Part shown: positions 28,105 through 36,273 of the stretch, in pieces | How the letters are laid out: each line of letters begins with the position of its first letter | Position numbering within the stretch: position 1 is the first letter of the stretch | NCBI RefSeq assembly: GCF_905200055.1 | Contig: NZ_CAJKIS010000005.1 | Coordinates: 1 to 64,000, forward strand | DNA from: an uncultured Fusobacterium sp. | GTDB lineage: Bacteria > Fusobacteriota > Fusobacteriia > Fusobacteriales > Fusobacteriaceae | Direction: 5' to 3' | DNA length: 64,000 nt | Notes under the pieces: model-generated | Told to the model about the DNA's origin: nothing | The model's database searches: none | Seen by the model: only the letters and a program-made list of their open reading frames with translations | Made by a program: the position numbers and the translations under genes

Positions 28105-28277
28105 AAAATAGCTCTCCACAATTATATTGTGACAGTTGTTACATTTTTATGTAACCCCCAAAGAAAAAGATCCACAAGCCCTCTTTTTCTTTTCGGCAAC
28201 TATGTCCTTCGTATGAAGCATTGAGCGCTTTTTCTCTTAGCATCTCCATACTACCCCCATAAATGCACCTCTATTTT
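28105..28277 (-). promoter_or_regulatory. Lysine riboswitch (L box) aptamer
   Basis: Read on the minus strand, the 173-nt segment has the lysine aptamer landmarks in order. They are a P1 stem of AAAAUAG with CUAUUUU, the invariant AUAGAGGUGC, and AGUAUGGAG in the P2 region. Next come UUGCCGAA, a P4-like AAGAAAAAGA/UCUUUUUCUU stem, a UUACAU/AUGUAA stem, and CUGUCAC...GUGGAGAGCUAU closing the core. It lies about 110 nt upstream of kal. The expression platform (about 28021-28104) is not clear: a GACUU/AAGUC hairpin and a U-rich run (28026-28040) are present. Lysine probably turns this catabolic operon on, but that is inference. Confidence 0.92.
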
Positions 28278-28396
28278 TATAATCAATAGTAATATTTAGT
28301 TGTCTCTTGCGCTATGCCATTCTTTTTTATAAAGAAAAACATTTATATAATATATATAAACTTTTTCTAAAAAAGTAACACATTTCTTTCAATATA

Positions 28397-28425
28397 AGTA
28401 TACTTTGACTTCTTTTAAAAGTCAA
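28397..28425 (-). promoter_or_regulatory. Promoter of the lysine operon with overlapping dyad
   Basis: Minus-strand -35 TTGACT (28420-28425) and -10 TATACT (28397-28402) with a 17-bp spacer. A perfect dyad TTGACTT-N7-AAGTCAA at 28405-28425 covers the -35 and most of the spacer, which suggests a protein operator in addition to the downstream riboswitch. Confidence 0.75.
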
Positions 28426-28565
28426 TAGAAATTTTTATTTTTTTTTATTTTTCTATTTTTTATAAAATCAAACTCTTATTTTAAAGGAATTTGCGACTTC
28501 TTATAGTATATTTTATAATCATAAAGATTTTTATTAAAACATCTATTTTAAAAAAAGGAGGAAAA

Positions 28566-29063
28566 ATGAATAACAGTTCCAATTTAATTTCTGTTTTAAA
28601 AATTATAACACAAACACCTTTATTCAGTGCTCTTTCAATTAACGAATCTGAAGAACTTTTGTCATATTTAGAAATTAACGAATATAAAAAAGGAGATTTT
28701 ATTTTTCTACAAAATGGTTCACCAAATAGTATCTATTTAATTTTAAATGGGACTGTTGATCTTATTCGAGAAAAAGAAAAAAGTCAATTTAAAATAAATA
28801 GTTTTTCTAAAGGAGATTGTTTTGGAGAAACAGATCTTCTTGGAATATTACCCTATATGGCATCTGCTATAGTCACTGAAGATAGCACAATTTTAAAACT
28901 ATCAAAAACTTCTTTTCATAAATTATCTAAGAATAATTTAACTCTCTTTAATAAGTTTCTTTTTAATATGACTAGAGAAGTTTGTAGACGATTACATAAC
29001 ACAGACCTGCTTTTAACTGATGTTCTTAATGAAAATAATAACTTAAAAAAATCATTGAAATAA
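28566..29063 (+). CDS. Cyclic-nucleotide-binding-domain protein without HTH
   Basis: A 165-aa protein. Residues about 20-130 form a Crp/Fnr-type cNMP-binding beta-roll (PLFSALSINESEELLSYLE, GDFIFLQNGSPNSIYLILNGTVDL, GDCFGETDLLG), followed by a helical tail ending NENNNLKKSLK. There is no C-terminal winged HTH, so it cannot be a normal Crp regulator. The start was set at the ATG preceded by AAGGAGG; a longer frame upstream is unsupported. It is divergent from the lysine operon and its role is unknown; it may act as a sensor or partner subunit. Confidence 0.85.
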   Translation: MNNSSNLISVLKIITQTPLFSALSINESEELLSYLEINEYKKGDFIFLQNGSPNSIYLILNGTVDLIREKEKSQFKINSFSKGDCFGETDLLGILPYMASAIVTEDSTILKLSKTSFHKLSKNNLTLFNKFLFNMTREVCRRLHNTDLLLTDVLNENNNLKKSLK

Positions 29064-29125
29064 AAAAAAATAAAGGTTATACTTTAATTATAAATGTTAT
29101 CTAAATATAAGTTGGAGGTTAATTT

Positions 29126-29467
29126 ATGAAAAAATATGTATGTGAAGTTTGTGGATATGTTTATGATCCTGCTATTGGTGATGTAGATCACAATATTCCT
29201 GCTGGTACTGATTTTAATGATTTGCCTGATTCTTGGACTTGCCCTCCTTGTGGTGCTGATAAACATGCTTTTAGTGAATTAAAAACACATGAAACTACAT
29301 TAGATGAAAAGTTTATTTGTGAAGTTTGTGGATATGTTTACGACCCTGCTATCGGTGATGTTGAACATGGTGTTCCTGTTGGTACTGCTTTTAATGACTT
29401 ACCTGATTCTTGGACTTGCCCTCCTTGTGGTGCTGATAGACACGCTTTCAAAAAATTTGAATATTAA
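29126..29467 (+). CDS. Tandem (two-domain) rubredoxin
   Basis: A 113-aa protein with two complete, nearly identical rubredoxin domains (about 1-52 and 62-113). Each has CEVCGYVYDPAIGD and DSWTCPPCGAD, giving the four iron-binding Cys per domain. Linker THETTLDEKF. Rubredoxins carry electrons to rubrerythrin, superoxide reductase or oxidoreductases. The second pair reads CPPCG instead of the more common CPVCG in both domains. The near identity of the halves points to a recent internal duplication. Confidence 0.95.
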   Translation: MKKYVCEVCGYVYDPAIGDVDHNIPAGTDFNDLPDSWTCPPCGADKHAFSELKTHETTLDEKFICEVCGYVYDPAIGDVEHGVPVGTAFNDLPDSWTCPPCGADRHAFKKFEY

Positions 29468-29478
29468 TATTTTTACAA

Positions 29479-29510
29479 GACTGAAAGTTTATAGCCTTTC
29501 AGTCTTTTTT
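29479..29510 (+). terminator. Terminator after the rubredoxin gene
   Basis: 9-bp perfect stem GACTGAAAG/CTTTCAGTC followed by TTTTTT. Confidence 0.9.
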
Positions 29511-29543
29511 ATTTGTTAGTGTAATAATTTTTTAAATAAGCAC

Positions 29544-29605
29544 AAAAAACTCTCTTATTATTAATAAGTTTAACATCAATAACTTAATCAATAATTAAGA
29601 GAGTT
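29544..29605 (-). terminator. Terminator of the choline microcompartment operon
   Basis: AACTCTCTTA and TAAGAGAGTT arms (10 bp) around a long A+T loop, with a T-run (29544-29549) on the minus strand just past the last BMC gene. Confidence 0.8.
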
Positions 29606-29649
29606 CTTTATTCAATTTTAAATTATAGGATATAAATTTTTATATAAAA

Positions 29650-29940
29650 TTATTTTTCTTCTCTTGTAGTTGTTGGAAGAATTCCTTCTACTTCTGAATG
29701 AGGTCTAGGAATTACATGTACAGATATTAATTCTCCAACACGTTGAGCTGCTGCTGCTCCTGCATCTGTAGCTGCTTTAACTGCTCCAACGTCTCCTCTA
29801 ACCATTACTGTAACTAGTCCTCCACCAATGTATTCTTTTCCTACTAGATATACGTTAGCTGCCTTTACCATAGCGTCTGCTGCCTCAATTGATCCTATTA
29901 ATCCTTTTGTTTCAATCATACCTAATGCATCATATTTCAT
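29650..29940 (-). CDS. BMC-H microcompartment shell protein
   Basis: A 96-aa single BMC domain of the EutM/PduA/CutN type: ALGMIETKGLIGSIEAADAMVKAANV, the pore-region VMVRGDVGAVKAATDAG, and VIPRPHSEVE at the end. Hexamers of this protein tile the facets of the protein shell that encloses the choline-lyase pathway. Last gene of the operon. Confidence 0.95.
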   Translation of the reverse strand: MKYDALGMIETKGLIGSIEAADAMVKAANVYLVGKEYIGGGLVTVMVRGDVGAVKAATDAGAAAAQRVGELISVHVIPRPHSEVEGILPTTTREEK

Positions 29941-29985
29941 AATTTTATCCTCCTGTTTTTTACTTTTATTTTTTATTTATAATTT

Positions 29986-30630
29986 TTATTTTTCTTCTAA
30001 AATTGTAATTCTACTTTTTGAATTTAAACCAAAAGCATTTGCTTCTTCAACATCTAAATGACACTCTAAAGCTGAGGCAGTTGTTACTCTTACTATTGTA
30101 TTTTCTAAAACTCCTCCTCTTTCTCCAGTAACTTTTATTGCTACTTTGTCTCCATCTTTTACATTAAACTTTGTTGCATCTTCTGGAGTCATGTGAATAT
30201 GTCTTTGAGAAACTATAACACCTTCATGTAAATATATACTTCCTTTAGGTCCTACAACAGTTATTCCTGGAGTCCCTGTTATATCTCCTGAAAGTCTTAC
30301 TACTGATTTTATTCCTAATTTTATACAGTCTCCTGCTGATACTTCTACTTGAGTATATTTTCTTTCTGGTCCTAAAACTCTTACTTTTTCTATACAACCT
30401 TTAGGTCCACAAATAGTAACTGTTTCTTTACAAGCAAATTGTCCTACTTGTGATAAATCTTTTATTTTCTCAAAAGAATAATCTTTTCCAAATAAAACTT
30501 CAACATGTTCTTTTGACAAATGTATATGTCTGTTTGAAATTCCAACAGGAATTGTTTTATCTTGTTTCTTTCTTTCTTCTATCAATCTAAAAATCTCTTC
30601 TAATAACTTTTCTAAATTTGGTGTTTCCAT
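29986..30630 (-). CDS. pduL: Phosphate propanoyltransferase/phosphotransacylase
   Basis: A 214-aa PduL-family enzyme that converts acetyl-CoA (or another acyl-CoA) and phosphate to acyl-phosphate inside the microcompartment. Two PduL repeats are visible with zinc-ligand motifs SNRHIHLS and SQRHIHMT. The N-terminal 24 residues (NLEKLLEEIFRLIEERKK) form an amphipathic helix typical of an encapsulation peptide. Coupled with the aldehyde dehydrogenase 4 bp upstream, it would recycle CoA and supply acetyl-phosphate for ATP. Confidence 0.94.
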   Translation of the reverse strand: METPNLEKLLEEIFRLIEERKKQDKTIPVGISNRHIHLSKEHVEVLFGKDYSFEKIKDLSQVGQFACKETVTICGPKGCIEKVRVLGPERKYTQVEVSAGDCIKLGIKSVVRLSGDITGTPGITVVGPKGSIYLHEGVIVSQRHIHMTPEDATKFNVKDGDKVAIKVTGERGGVLENTIVRVTTASALECHLDVEEANAFGLNSKSRITILEEK

Positions 30631-30633
30631 TTC

Positions 30634-32136
30634 TTACCCCTTCATTGAAGCAACTATTTGATCTATTAGTCCTAATAACTCTTCTTTACCTAAGCTATTA
30701 ATAGTCTCCTCAATATTTTCAAATCTTTCTTTACATTGATTTTTAACTTCAACGTTATGACTCATACTATTATTTAGTTTTAATTCATTACTTTCAATTA
30801 AACCATAAGCCACTCTTTTTAAGTTTAAAAGGTGAAGTGGAGTTACGTTTTCTGAAACAGAACTTCCTCCCCATGTTCCACAACCTAATGTAAATGCTGG
30901 CATCAATCCTGTAGTTGCTCCTGTTCCTCCTTGAGAACCTCCTGCATTTACTAGAATTCTTGATGCTGGTTTTTTAGCAAATTTTCTAACTACATTTTTA
31001 TCCTCTGTATGAATACTCATTGTATGTCCAATTCCATTTTGAAGTAGTTCTATACTTAGTTCACATGCTTCGTGCCAATCATTAACTACATAGAATCCTA
31101 ATACAGTTGTAAGCTTTTCATATGATAATGGATATCCAGGTCCTACTCCATTTTGTCTTCCAACTAAAACTTTTGTTCCTTCTGGCACACAAATTCCAGC
31201 TTCTTTTGCAATATATTCAGCTGCTCTTCCTACAAATTTTGCATTCATTGCATGTCCTTGTTTAAATAATAGCTTACATACTTTAGCTGTTTCATCTTCG
31301 CTCATAAAGTATGCTCCTTGCTTTCTTAACTCACTGATTACTTCATTTTCATTACATTTTTCACAAACTATTGATTGTTCTGAAGCACATATAGTACCAT
31401 TATCAAAAGTTTTACTTGCAATAATTCTTTCTACTGCTTTTTGAACATTTGCTGTTCTTTCAATATAAGCTGGAGAGTTTCCTGCACCTACTCCTAATGC
31501 TGGTTTTCCAGAACTATAAGCAGCTTTTACCATTCCTGGTCCTCCAGTTGCAATTATCATAGCAACTTCTGGAGCTTTCATTAATTCATTTGTTGCTTCC
31601 ATAGTACAAATTTCTACACAGTTAATAATATCTTCTGGAGCTCCTGCTGCTATAGCAGCTTCTTTCATTAATCTTGCAGCTTCTCTAGTACATTTTTGAG
31701 CTGATGGATGTGGTGAAAATAAAATAGCATTTCTTGATTTTAGAGCTATTATAGATTTATAAATAGCTGTAGATGTTGGATTTGTTGAAGGTACTATTCC
31801 TAAAACAAGTCCCATAGGTTCTGCAACTGTTAATATTTTTTTCTCTTCATCTTCTTCTATAATATCTACTGTTTTCATATCTTTTATAGCTTCATAAACC
31901 ATTGTAGATGCCATATGATTTTTAAATTCTTTATCTTGAACCTTTCCAAAACCTGTTTCTTCAACTGCCATTTTTGCTAAATAAAATCTATTTTCTTCAG
32001 CAACTCTTACCATATTTTTTAAAATACATTCAACTTGTTCTTGAGTATATTCAGCCATTTTTGCTGCTGCAATTTTTCCTCTTCTTGCAAGGTCTCTTGC
32101 TCTTTGAATTGATTCCAAATCCTTATCAAATTCCAT
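30634..32136 (-). CDS. CoA-acylating acetaldehyde dehydrogenase of the microcompartment
   Basis: A 500-aa PduP/EutE/CutF-type enzyme that oxidises acetaldehyde (from choline cleavage) to acetyl-CoA with NAD. The catalytic Cys250 is in SKTFDNGTICASEQ; VPSTNPTSTAIYKSI carries the cofactor-binding Asn. A C-terminal amphipathic helix (KEELLGLIDQIVASMKG) looks like an encapsulation peptide. It overlaps the neighbouring BMC gene by one base and pairs functionally with PduL. Confidence 0.94.
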   Translation of the reverse strand: MEFDKDLESIQRARDLARRGKIAAAKMAEYTQEQVECILKNMVRVAEENRFYLAKMAVEETGFGKVQDKEFKNHMASTMVYEAIKDMKTVDIIEEDEEKKILTVAEPMGLVLGIVPSTNPTSTAIYKSIIALKSRNAILFSPHPSAQKCTREAARLMKEAAIAAGAPEDIINCVEICTMEATNELMKAPEVAMIIATGGPGMVKAAYSSGKPALGVGAGNSPAYIERTANVQKAVERIIASKTFDNGTICASEQSIVCEKCNENEVISELRKQGAYFMSEDETAKVCKLLFKQGHAMNAKFVGRAAEYIAKEAGICVPEGTKVLVGRQNGVGPGYPLSYEKLTTVLGFYVVNDWHEACELSIELLQNGIGHTMSIHTEDKNVVRKFAKKPASRILVNAGGSQGGTGATTGLMPAFTLGCGTWGGSSVSENVTPLHLLNLKRVAYGLIESNELKLNNSMSHNVEVKNQCKERFENIEETINSLGKEELLGLIDQIVASMKG

Positions 32137-32822
32137 TATTCTTCACCTCTTAAATTATAAAACTCTAGTATTCTATTTATTAAATTTTCCTTATTAAGTT
32201 TTGAAATTGTTCTGTTACTTAAATTTAGTTCTTGATATTCTTTCAGCAATTTTCTTAGTTCTGAAATTTTTAATATATTTAATTCAGAAATTATTTCCTC
32301 TTTTTTATTCTCCCTTAAATATTCCTCAATATCTTTTCTAGTAAACTTTTTTTCTTCGATTGCTATTTCTATCTTTTCCTCTTCAACAATTTCCAGATTT
32401 TCTACTTGAGAATCAGCTTCTAAACTATCACTAAATATTTCATCTTCACTTTCTGTTTCTTCAATTTTTTCAACAACTATCTCTTTTTCTAAGATCTGTT
32501 CTTTAACTTCTACATCAGTTATATTTTCTTTTATCTCTTCTTTTTTTTGTCCAAATTCCATTATAGCTTTTAAATCTTCATGTGGTCTCGGGATAATATG
32601 TTCAGAAATTAAGAACTCCTCACCTAAAGTTTTTACTGCTGCAACACCTGCATCTACAGCTGCTCTAACTGCTCCCACATCTCCATTTACTATTATTGTA
32701 ACTAGTCCTCCACCAACATAAACTTTTTCTAAAATTTGAACATTTGCTGATTTTGTCATAGAATCTGCACTTTCAATAGCAGCTAACAATCCTTTTGTTT
32801 CAATCATTCCTATTGCCTGCAT
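32136..32822 (-). CDS. BMC-H shell protein with acidic linker and SAP/Rho-N-like tail
   Basis: A 228-aa protein. Residues 1-90 are a BMC domain (AIGMIETKGLLAAIESADSMTKSANV, VNGDVGAVRAAVDAG). Residues about 95-160 form an acidic, low-complexity Glu-rich linker. Residues about 160-225 form a helical module (TRKDIEEYLRE, ISELRKLLKEYQELNLSN, ENLINRILEFY) resembling SAP or Rho-N domains. Known shell proteins such as EutK also carry a small C-terminal HTH-like module. The function of this tail is unknown. Confidence 0.88.
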   Translation of the reverse strand: MQAIGMIETKGLLAAIESADSMTKSANVQILEKVYVGGGLVTIIVNGDVGAVRAAVDAGVAAVKTLGEEFLISEHIIPRPHEDLKAIMEFGQKKEEIKENITDVEVKEQILEKEIVVEKIEETESEDEIFSDSLEADSQVENLEIVEEEKIEIAIEEKKFTRKDIEEYLRENKKEEIISELNILKISELRKLLKEYQELNLSNRTISKLNKENLINRILEFYNLRGEE

Positions 32823-32825
32823 CTA

Positions 32826-33473
32826 CTATTTCCCCTCCAAAATCAAATTTTCTCTAGTCCATGTAATTTTTTCAGAGATGGAAAAAAACTTAGCTCTCTC
32901 TTCTATATGAAAATTAATAGCTTTTACTGTTGAAGGAATATAAATAATATCTCCCTCTTTTCCTTCATAAGTTCTTTTATCTATTTCAAAGGAAACTTTT
33001 CCATCAGTGATATAAAGAATCTCTTCTGAGGCTATCTTCTTTAAAAAATTAGAGTTTTCTATCTCTAAAATAGTTGCTCTTTTCTCTTTATCTTGTAAAA
33101 CTTCTTGATATGAAATATTTACATTTTCATCTTTTATATGGTTAAAAGTCATATTTTTCCCTTTTATAAGAGTAAAACCTGACAAATCTTTTTCTTGATC
33201 AAAATTTTTCTTAGTCAATAAGCTCATTATTAAATCACGATATGTCTCTTCTTTAGCTAATAGTTTAAAAAAGTCTATAACCTTCTCCATATCTATATCT
33301 TTAAATTCTCTTTTAGTGTCAGCAAATTTTTCTTTTAAAACTATTTCCATGTTATTATTTGCTATAATATCTTTAGCTGAAGGTGTTAAAATAGTTTTAG
33401 AAGTTATATAAACTTTTTTTTCGCCTTTTTCCAAGATCTCTTCAATTTGGCTGGCACATATTAACTCTTTCAT
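32826..33473 (-). CDS. EutQ-like cupin protein
   Basis: A 215-aa protein with an N-terminal BMC-associated segment (EIVLKEKF region) and a C-terminal cupin barrel (about 105-205: ENSNFLKKIASEEILYITDGKVSFE, GDIIYIPSTVKAINFH). EutQ proteins accompany ethanolamine and choline microcompartments and have been linked with acetate kinase activity. I cannot confirm that activity here. I used the ATG at 33473 (AGGG 9 bp upstream) over the GTG at 33491. Confidence 0.82.
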   Translation of the reverse strand: MKELICASQIEEILEKGEKKVYITSKTILTPSAKDIIANNNMEIVLKEKFADTKREFKDIDMEKVIDFFKLLAKEETYRDLIMSLLTKKNFDQEKDLSGFTLIKGKNMTFNHIKDENVNISYQEVLQDKEKRATILEIENSNFLKKIASEEILYITDGKVSFEIDKRTYEGKEGDIIYIPSTVKAINFHIEERAKFFSISEKITWTRENLILEGK

Positions 33474-33493
33474 CTTTTCACACCCTTTCACTA

Positions 33494-33763
33494 TTAATCA
33501 AGAATACAATCTGCATCTATTATTCCAACTACCACAGCATCTGCTGGAATCCTTTCATCATTAAACATCTCTCTTGCTGATGATCCTATCGAGATAATAA
33601 CTCTATCTCCTATTCCAGCACCTATAATATCTGCAGCTATTATTCTTTTTCCTGTTCTTGATTCATCTCCAGTTAGTTCTTCAACTAATAAGAATTTTAA
33701 ACCATTTAATTTTTCAGCTTTTCTTGTAGCCCAAACATTTGAAATTACCTTTGCAAGTATCAT
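33494..33763 (-). CDS. EutN/CcmL-type BMC pentamer (vertex) protein
   Basis: An 89-aa BMC-P protein: MILAKVISNVWATRKAEKLNG, GIGDRVIISIGSSAREM, and AVVVGIIDADCILD. Pentamers of this family cap the vertices of the shell. It lies between the EutJ-like and EutQ-like genes. Confidence 0.94.
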   Translation of the reverse strand: MILAKVISNVWATRKAEKLNGLKFLLVEELTGDESRTGKRIIAADIIGAGIGDRVIISIGSSAREMFNDERIPADAVVVGIIDADCILD

Positions 33764-33773
33764 TTTTCCTCCC

Positions 33774-34619
33774 TTAATCTAAAATATTAGAAGTACAACT
33801 TAATGCTATTCCCAATGGTGTTACAAACATAGGGTTTTTAGGCTTATATGTATGGACTTTTGTATATTTTTCTATAATTTCTTCTATCCCTGTTAAACAG
33901 GCTGTTCCCCCAACTAAAGAGATACTATCAACATCATAACCATCTATATGATCCGCTATAATTGATGCGACTTTCTCTATAACAGGTTTTAATACTGGTA
34001 ATAACTCCTTATGATTCTTAGGATCTCTCTTATATTTATCTGCTTCTTCAAAATTCTTTCTATACATTCCAGAAATTACTAATGAAAAATGTGTTCCTCC
34101 AGTAGCTTCATCTGCAACTGCTATCACTTCTCCATTTTTTATTATAGAAGTTCCTGTAGTTCCTCCACCTATATCAACTACTGCACCATTTTGTAATTTT
34201 AAAACTTCATTAGCAGCTGTTGGCTCATCTAAAATATTTGTAAGTTCAAATCCTGCAGCTTGAACAACATTCTTTACAGCTCCTCCATCTAAACTATCTG
34301 TTCCTGGTGGAAGGGCTACTGCTGCATAAATTAATTCTGTTTGAAGTTTTTTCTCTAACTCCTCTTTCATCTCTCTAACTAATTTTATTGCACCGATGTA
34401 ATCAACTACCATTCCATCTTTGACAACATCTGCATATTTATATGCTCCTGCTACAGGTTTATAATTTTCATCTAGAACAGCTAAAACAACACAAGCAGTT
34501 CCTAAATCAACTCCTGTATAATATACTGATGATTTTCTTAATATTGGTTTCTTTATAACTTTTTCAAACTCCTCTACTAATTCATCACAGTATCTATAAT
34601 CTATTTGTTTTTCTGACAC
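33774..34619 (-). CDS. eutJ: EutJ-family ASKHA chaperone-like protein
   Basis: A 281-aa actin/Hsp70-fold protein with GVDLGTACVVLAVLDE (phosphate 1), VVDIGGGTTGTSII (phosphate 2) and SLVGGTACLTG (adenosine). EutJ homologues occur in ethanolamine and choline microcompartment clusters and are thought to help assembly or reactivate enzymes. It overlaps the upstream gene by 19 bp, indicating translational coupling. Confidence 0.92.
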   Translation of the reverse strand: MSEKQIDYRYCDELVEEFEKVIKKPILRKSSVYYTGVDLGTACVVLAVLDENYKPVAGAYKYADVVKDGMVVDYIGAIKLVREMKEELEKKLQTELIYAAVALPPGTDSLDGGAVKNVVQAAGFELTNILDEPTAANEVLKLQNGAVVDIGGGTTGTSIIKNGEVIAVADEATGGTHFSLVISGMYRKNFEEADKYKRDPKNHKELLPVLKPVIEKVASIIADHIDGYDVDSISLVGGTACLTGIEEIIEKYTKVHTYKPKNPMFVTPLGIALSCTSNILD

Positions 34620-35266
34620 TGTTCTCCTCCTAATAATTCAACTACTATATTAAAGATCTTGCTCTTCACATATTTTAAATTTTGAAGAAAGATTTTCATA
34701 TCATCATCAATTTCACTCTCTAAAATCTCTTCTTCTAAAAAGCTCATTTCATATAAAATAGAGTGTAACTTAAATATTCCCACTGCATTTTTATTGTGAA
34801 TATAGATATCATGTATCTCTACATCTTCCAACATTATATTTTCTATTTTTTCTTCCTTTAAACTATTTTTCTTATTTAAACTTCTAAAGCTTCTAGCAAC
34901 TTCTAAAAGTTTTTGAGCTAAAGGCATATTTTTTTCTAAATTCTCAGATACTAAAGAAAAAAGTTGTGATTCAAAAGATTTGATTTTATAGACATATTTG
35001 CTTTTTTTCAAGTTAATTTTTTCTTCTACTTTTATAATATTGATATTTTTATTAAATTTAACTTGTTCCTTCTTTGGTTCTTTAACTTTCTCTATCTCTT
35101 TTTTTATCTCTTCTTTTTCCTCTTTATTTTCTACTTTTATTCTTTTATCTACTAAAAATTGTCGCCCTCCTGGAGTTAATCTTTGCTCCTTTTCTAATTT
35201 AAAAATTTCAAAGGGCGTTTTTTTATATATTTCTCTTAAATATTGTTCGGTAATAAATTTAAGCAT
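34601..35266 (-). CDS. BMC-locus protein with EutT-like N-terminus, function unknown
   Basis: A 221-aa protein. Residues 1-45 (ITEQYLREIYKK, then QRLTPGGRQFLVDKRI) resemble the N-terminus of EutT-type proteins. Residues about 47-80 are a Lys/Glu-rich linker. The remaining helical part (about 90-215, LVSENLEKNMPLAQKLLEVARSF) resembles a helical bundle. The Cys-rich metal motif of EutT adenosyltransferase is absent; the only Cys is near the C-terminus, so adenosyltransferase activity is unlikely. CutC itself needs no B12. It overlaps eutJ by 19 bp. Role unknown. Confidence 0.75.
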   Translation of the reverse strand: MLKFITEQYLREIYKKTPFEIFKLEKEQRLTPGGRQFLVDKRIKVENKEEKEEIKKEIEKVKEPKKEQVKFNKNINIIKVEEKINLKKSKYVYKIKSFESQLFSLVSENLEKNMPLAQKLLEVARSFRSLNKKNSLKEEKIENIMLEDVEIHDIYIHNKNAVGIFKLHSILYEMSFLEEEILESEIDDDMKIFLQNLKYVKSKIFNIVVELLGGEQCQKNK

Positions 35267-35304
35267 TATTTTTCACCTACCATGCTCTTTTACCTAAAAA
35301 ATTT

Positions 35305-36255
35305 TTAATGTCTTATAACTTTTACAGACATACCACTATTTTTTATGTACCCTTCTATTCTTTCTAAATCTTCAGATGACAAGCTTGGGTCCTCTTTTAT
35401 AGCATATTCCATTCCTAACTGGTTATATTTATTAACTCCCATCTTATGATAAGGTAATAAATCTACACCTTTTAAGTTTTTATAATTTTTATACGGTAAC
35501 AAAAGCTCAACTAATTTTTCTATATCTTCTTTGCTATCGTTTACTCCTTTTAATAAAGGAAGTCTTATATGAACATTATATTTATTCTCTAATAAATACT
35601 TTAGATTTTTTATAATCTGTTCATTTCTTACTCCAGTCCAATAAAAATGCTTTTCAGAATCTATCTGTTTTAAGTCAAAAAGAAACAGATCTACAAATTC
35701 AGCAACTTTTTCTATAACACTGCTTGAGGTATATCCACAAGTTTCAATAGCTGTATTGATTCCTTCATTCTTACATGCCATTAATAAACTTAGTGCTGCT
35801 TCTGGTTGCATTAAAACTTCTCCACCTCCAAGAGTAACTCCCCCTCCTGAAGTCTCGTAAAAAGGTCTATCCTCTTCTACTATTTTTAAGATTTCTGAAA
35901 TGCTTTTTTGTTCCCCAACTATACTAATAGCTGAATTATAACAAGCCTCTTCACATTTTCTACAACCTATACAATCTGTAGTCCTGTCTATAAGATGAGT
36001 GCCATCTGCACTCATCTTATGTACTCCTACAGGACAAACATTTACACAAGCACCACAGTCTTGACATAGATTCTTTTTAAAAAGCACTCTACTTTTTTTC
36101 ATTAATCCTTCAGGATTTGCACACCATTTACATCTCAATGGACACCCTTGGAAAAAAACTAATGTTCTTACTCCCGGTCCATCATACATGTTATATTTTT
36201 GTATATTAAATATAGTGGCTTTCCTTTCTATAAGACTATTCTGCTCTTTATTCAT
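35305..36255 (-). CDS. cutD: Choline TMA-lyase activating enzyme (radical SAM)
   Basis: A 316-aa glycyl-radical-enzyme activase. The radical SAM cluster is FQGCPLRCKWCANPEG (CxxxCxxC). It is followed by a two-cluster ferredoxin insert, CQDCGACVNVCP and CIGCRKCEEACYN, then the GGGEVLMQPE SAM-binding motif. It installs the glycyl radical on CutC. The gene lies 18 bp after cutC, which supports this pairing. Confidence 0.95.
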   Translation of the reverse strand: MNKEQNSLIERKATIFNIQKYNMYDGPGVRTLVFFQGCPLRCKWCANPEGLMKKSRVLFKKNLCQDCGACVNVCPVGVHKMSADGTHLIDRTTDCIGCRKCEEACYNSAISIVGEQKSISEILKIVEEDRPFYETSGGGVTLGGGEVLMQPEAALSLLMACKNEGINTAIETCGYTSSSVIEKVAEFVDLFLFDLKQIDSEKHFYWTGVRNEQIIKNLKYLLENKYNVHIRLPLLKGVNDSKEDIEKLVELLLPYKNYKNLKGVDLLPYHKMGVNKYNQLGMEYAIKEDPSLSSEDLERIEGYIKNSGMSVKVIRH

Positions 36256-36273
36256 ATCATTTTCTCCATATTT

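Noticed and set aside
28391..28425. The TTGACTT dyad as a terminator for the lysine leader
   Set aside because: It overlaps the promoter -35 upstream of the riboswitch and has no T-run, so an operator is more likely.
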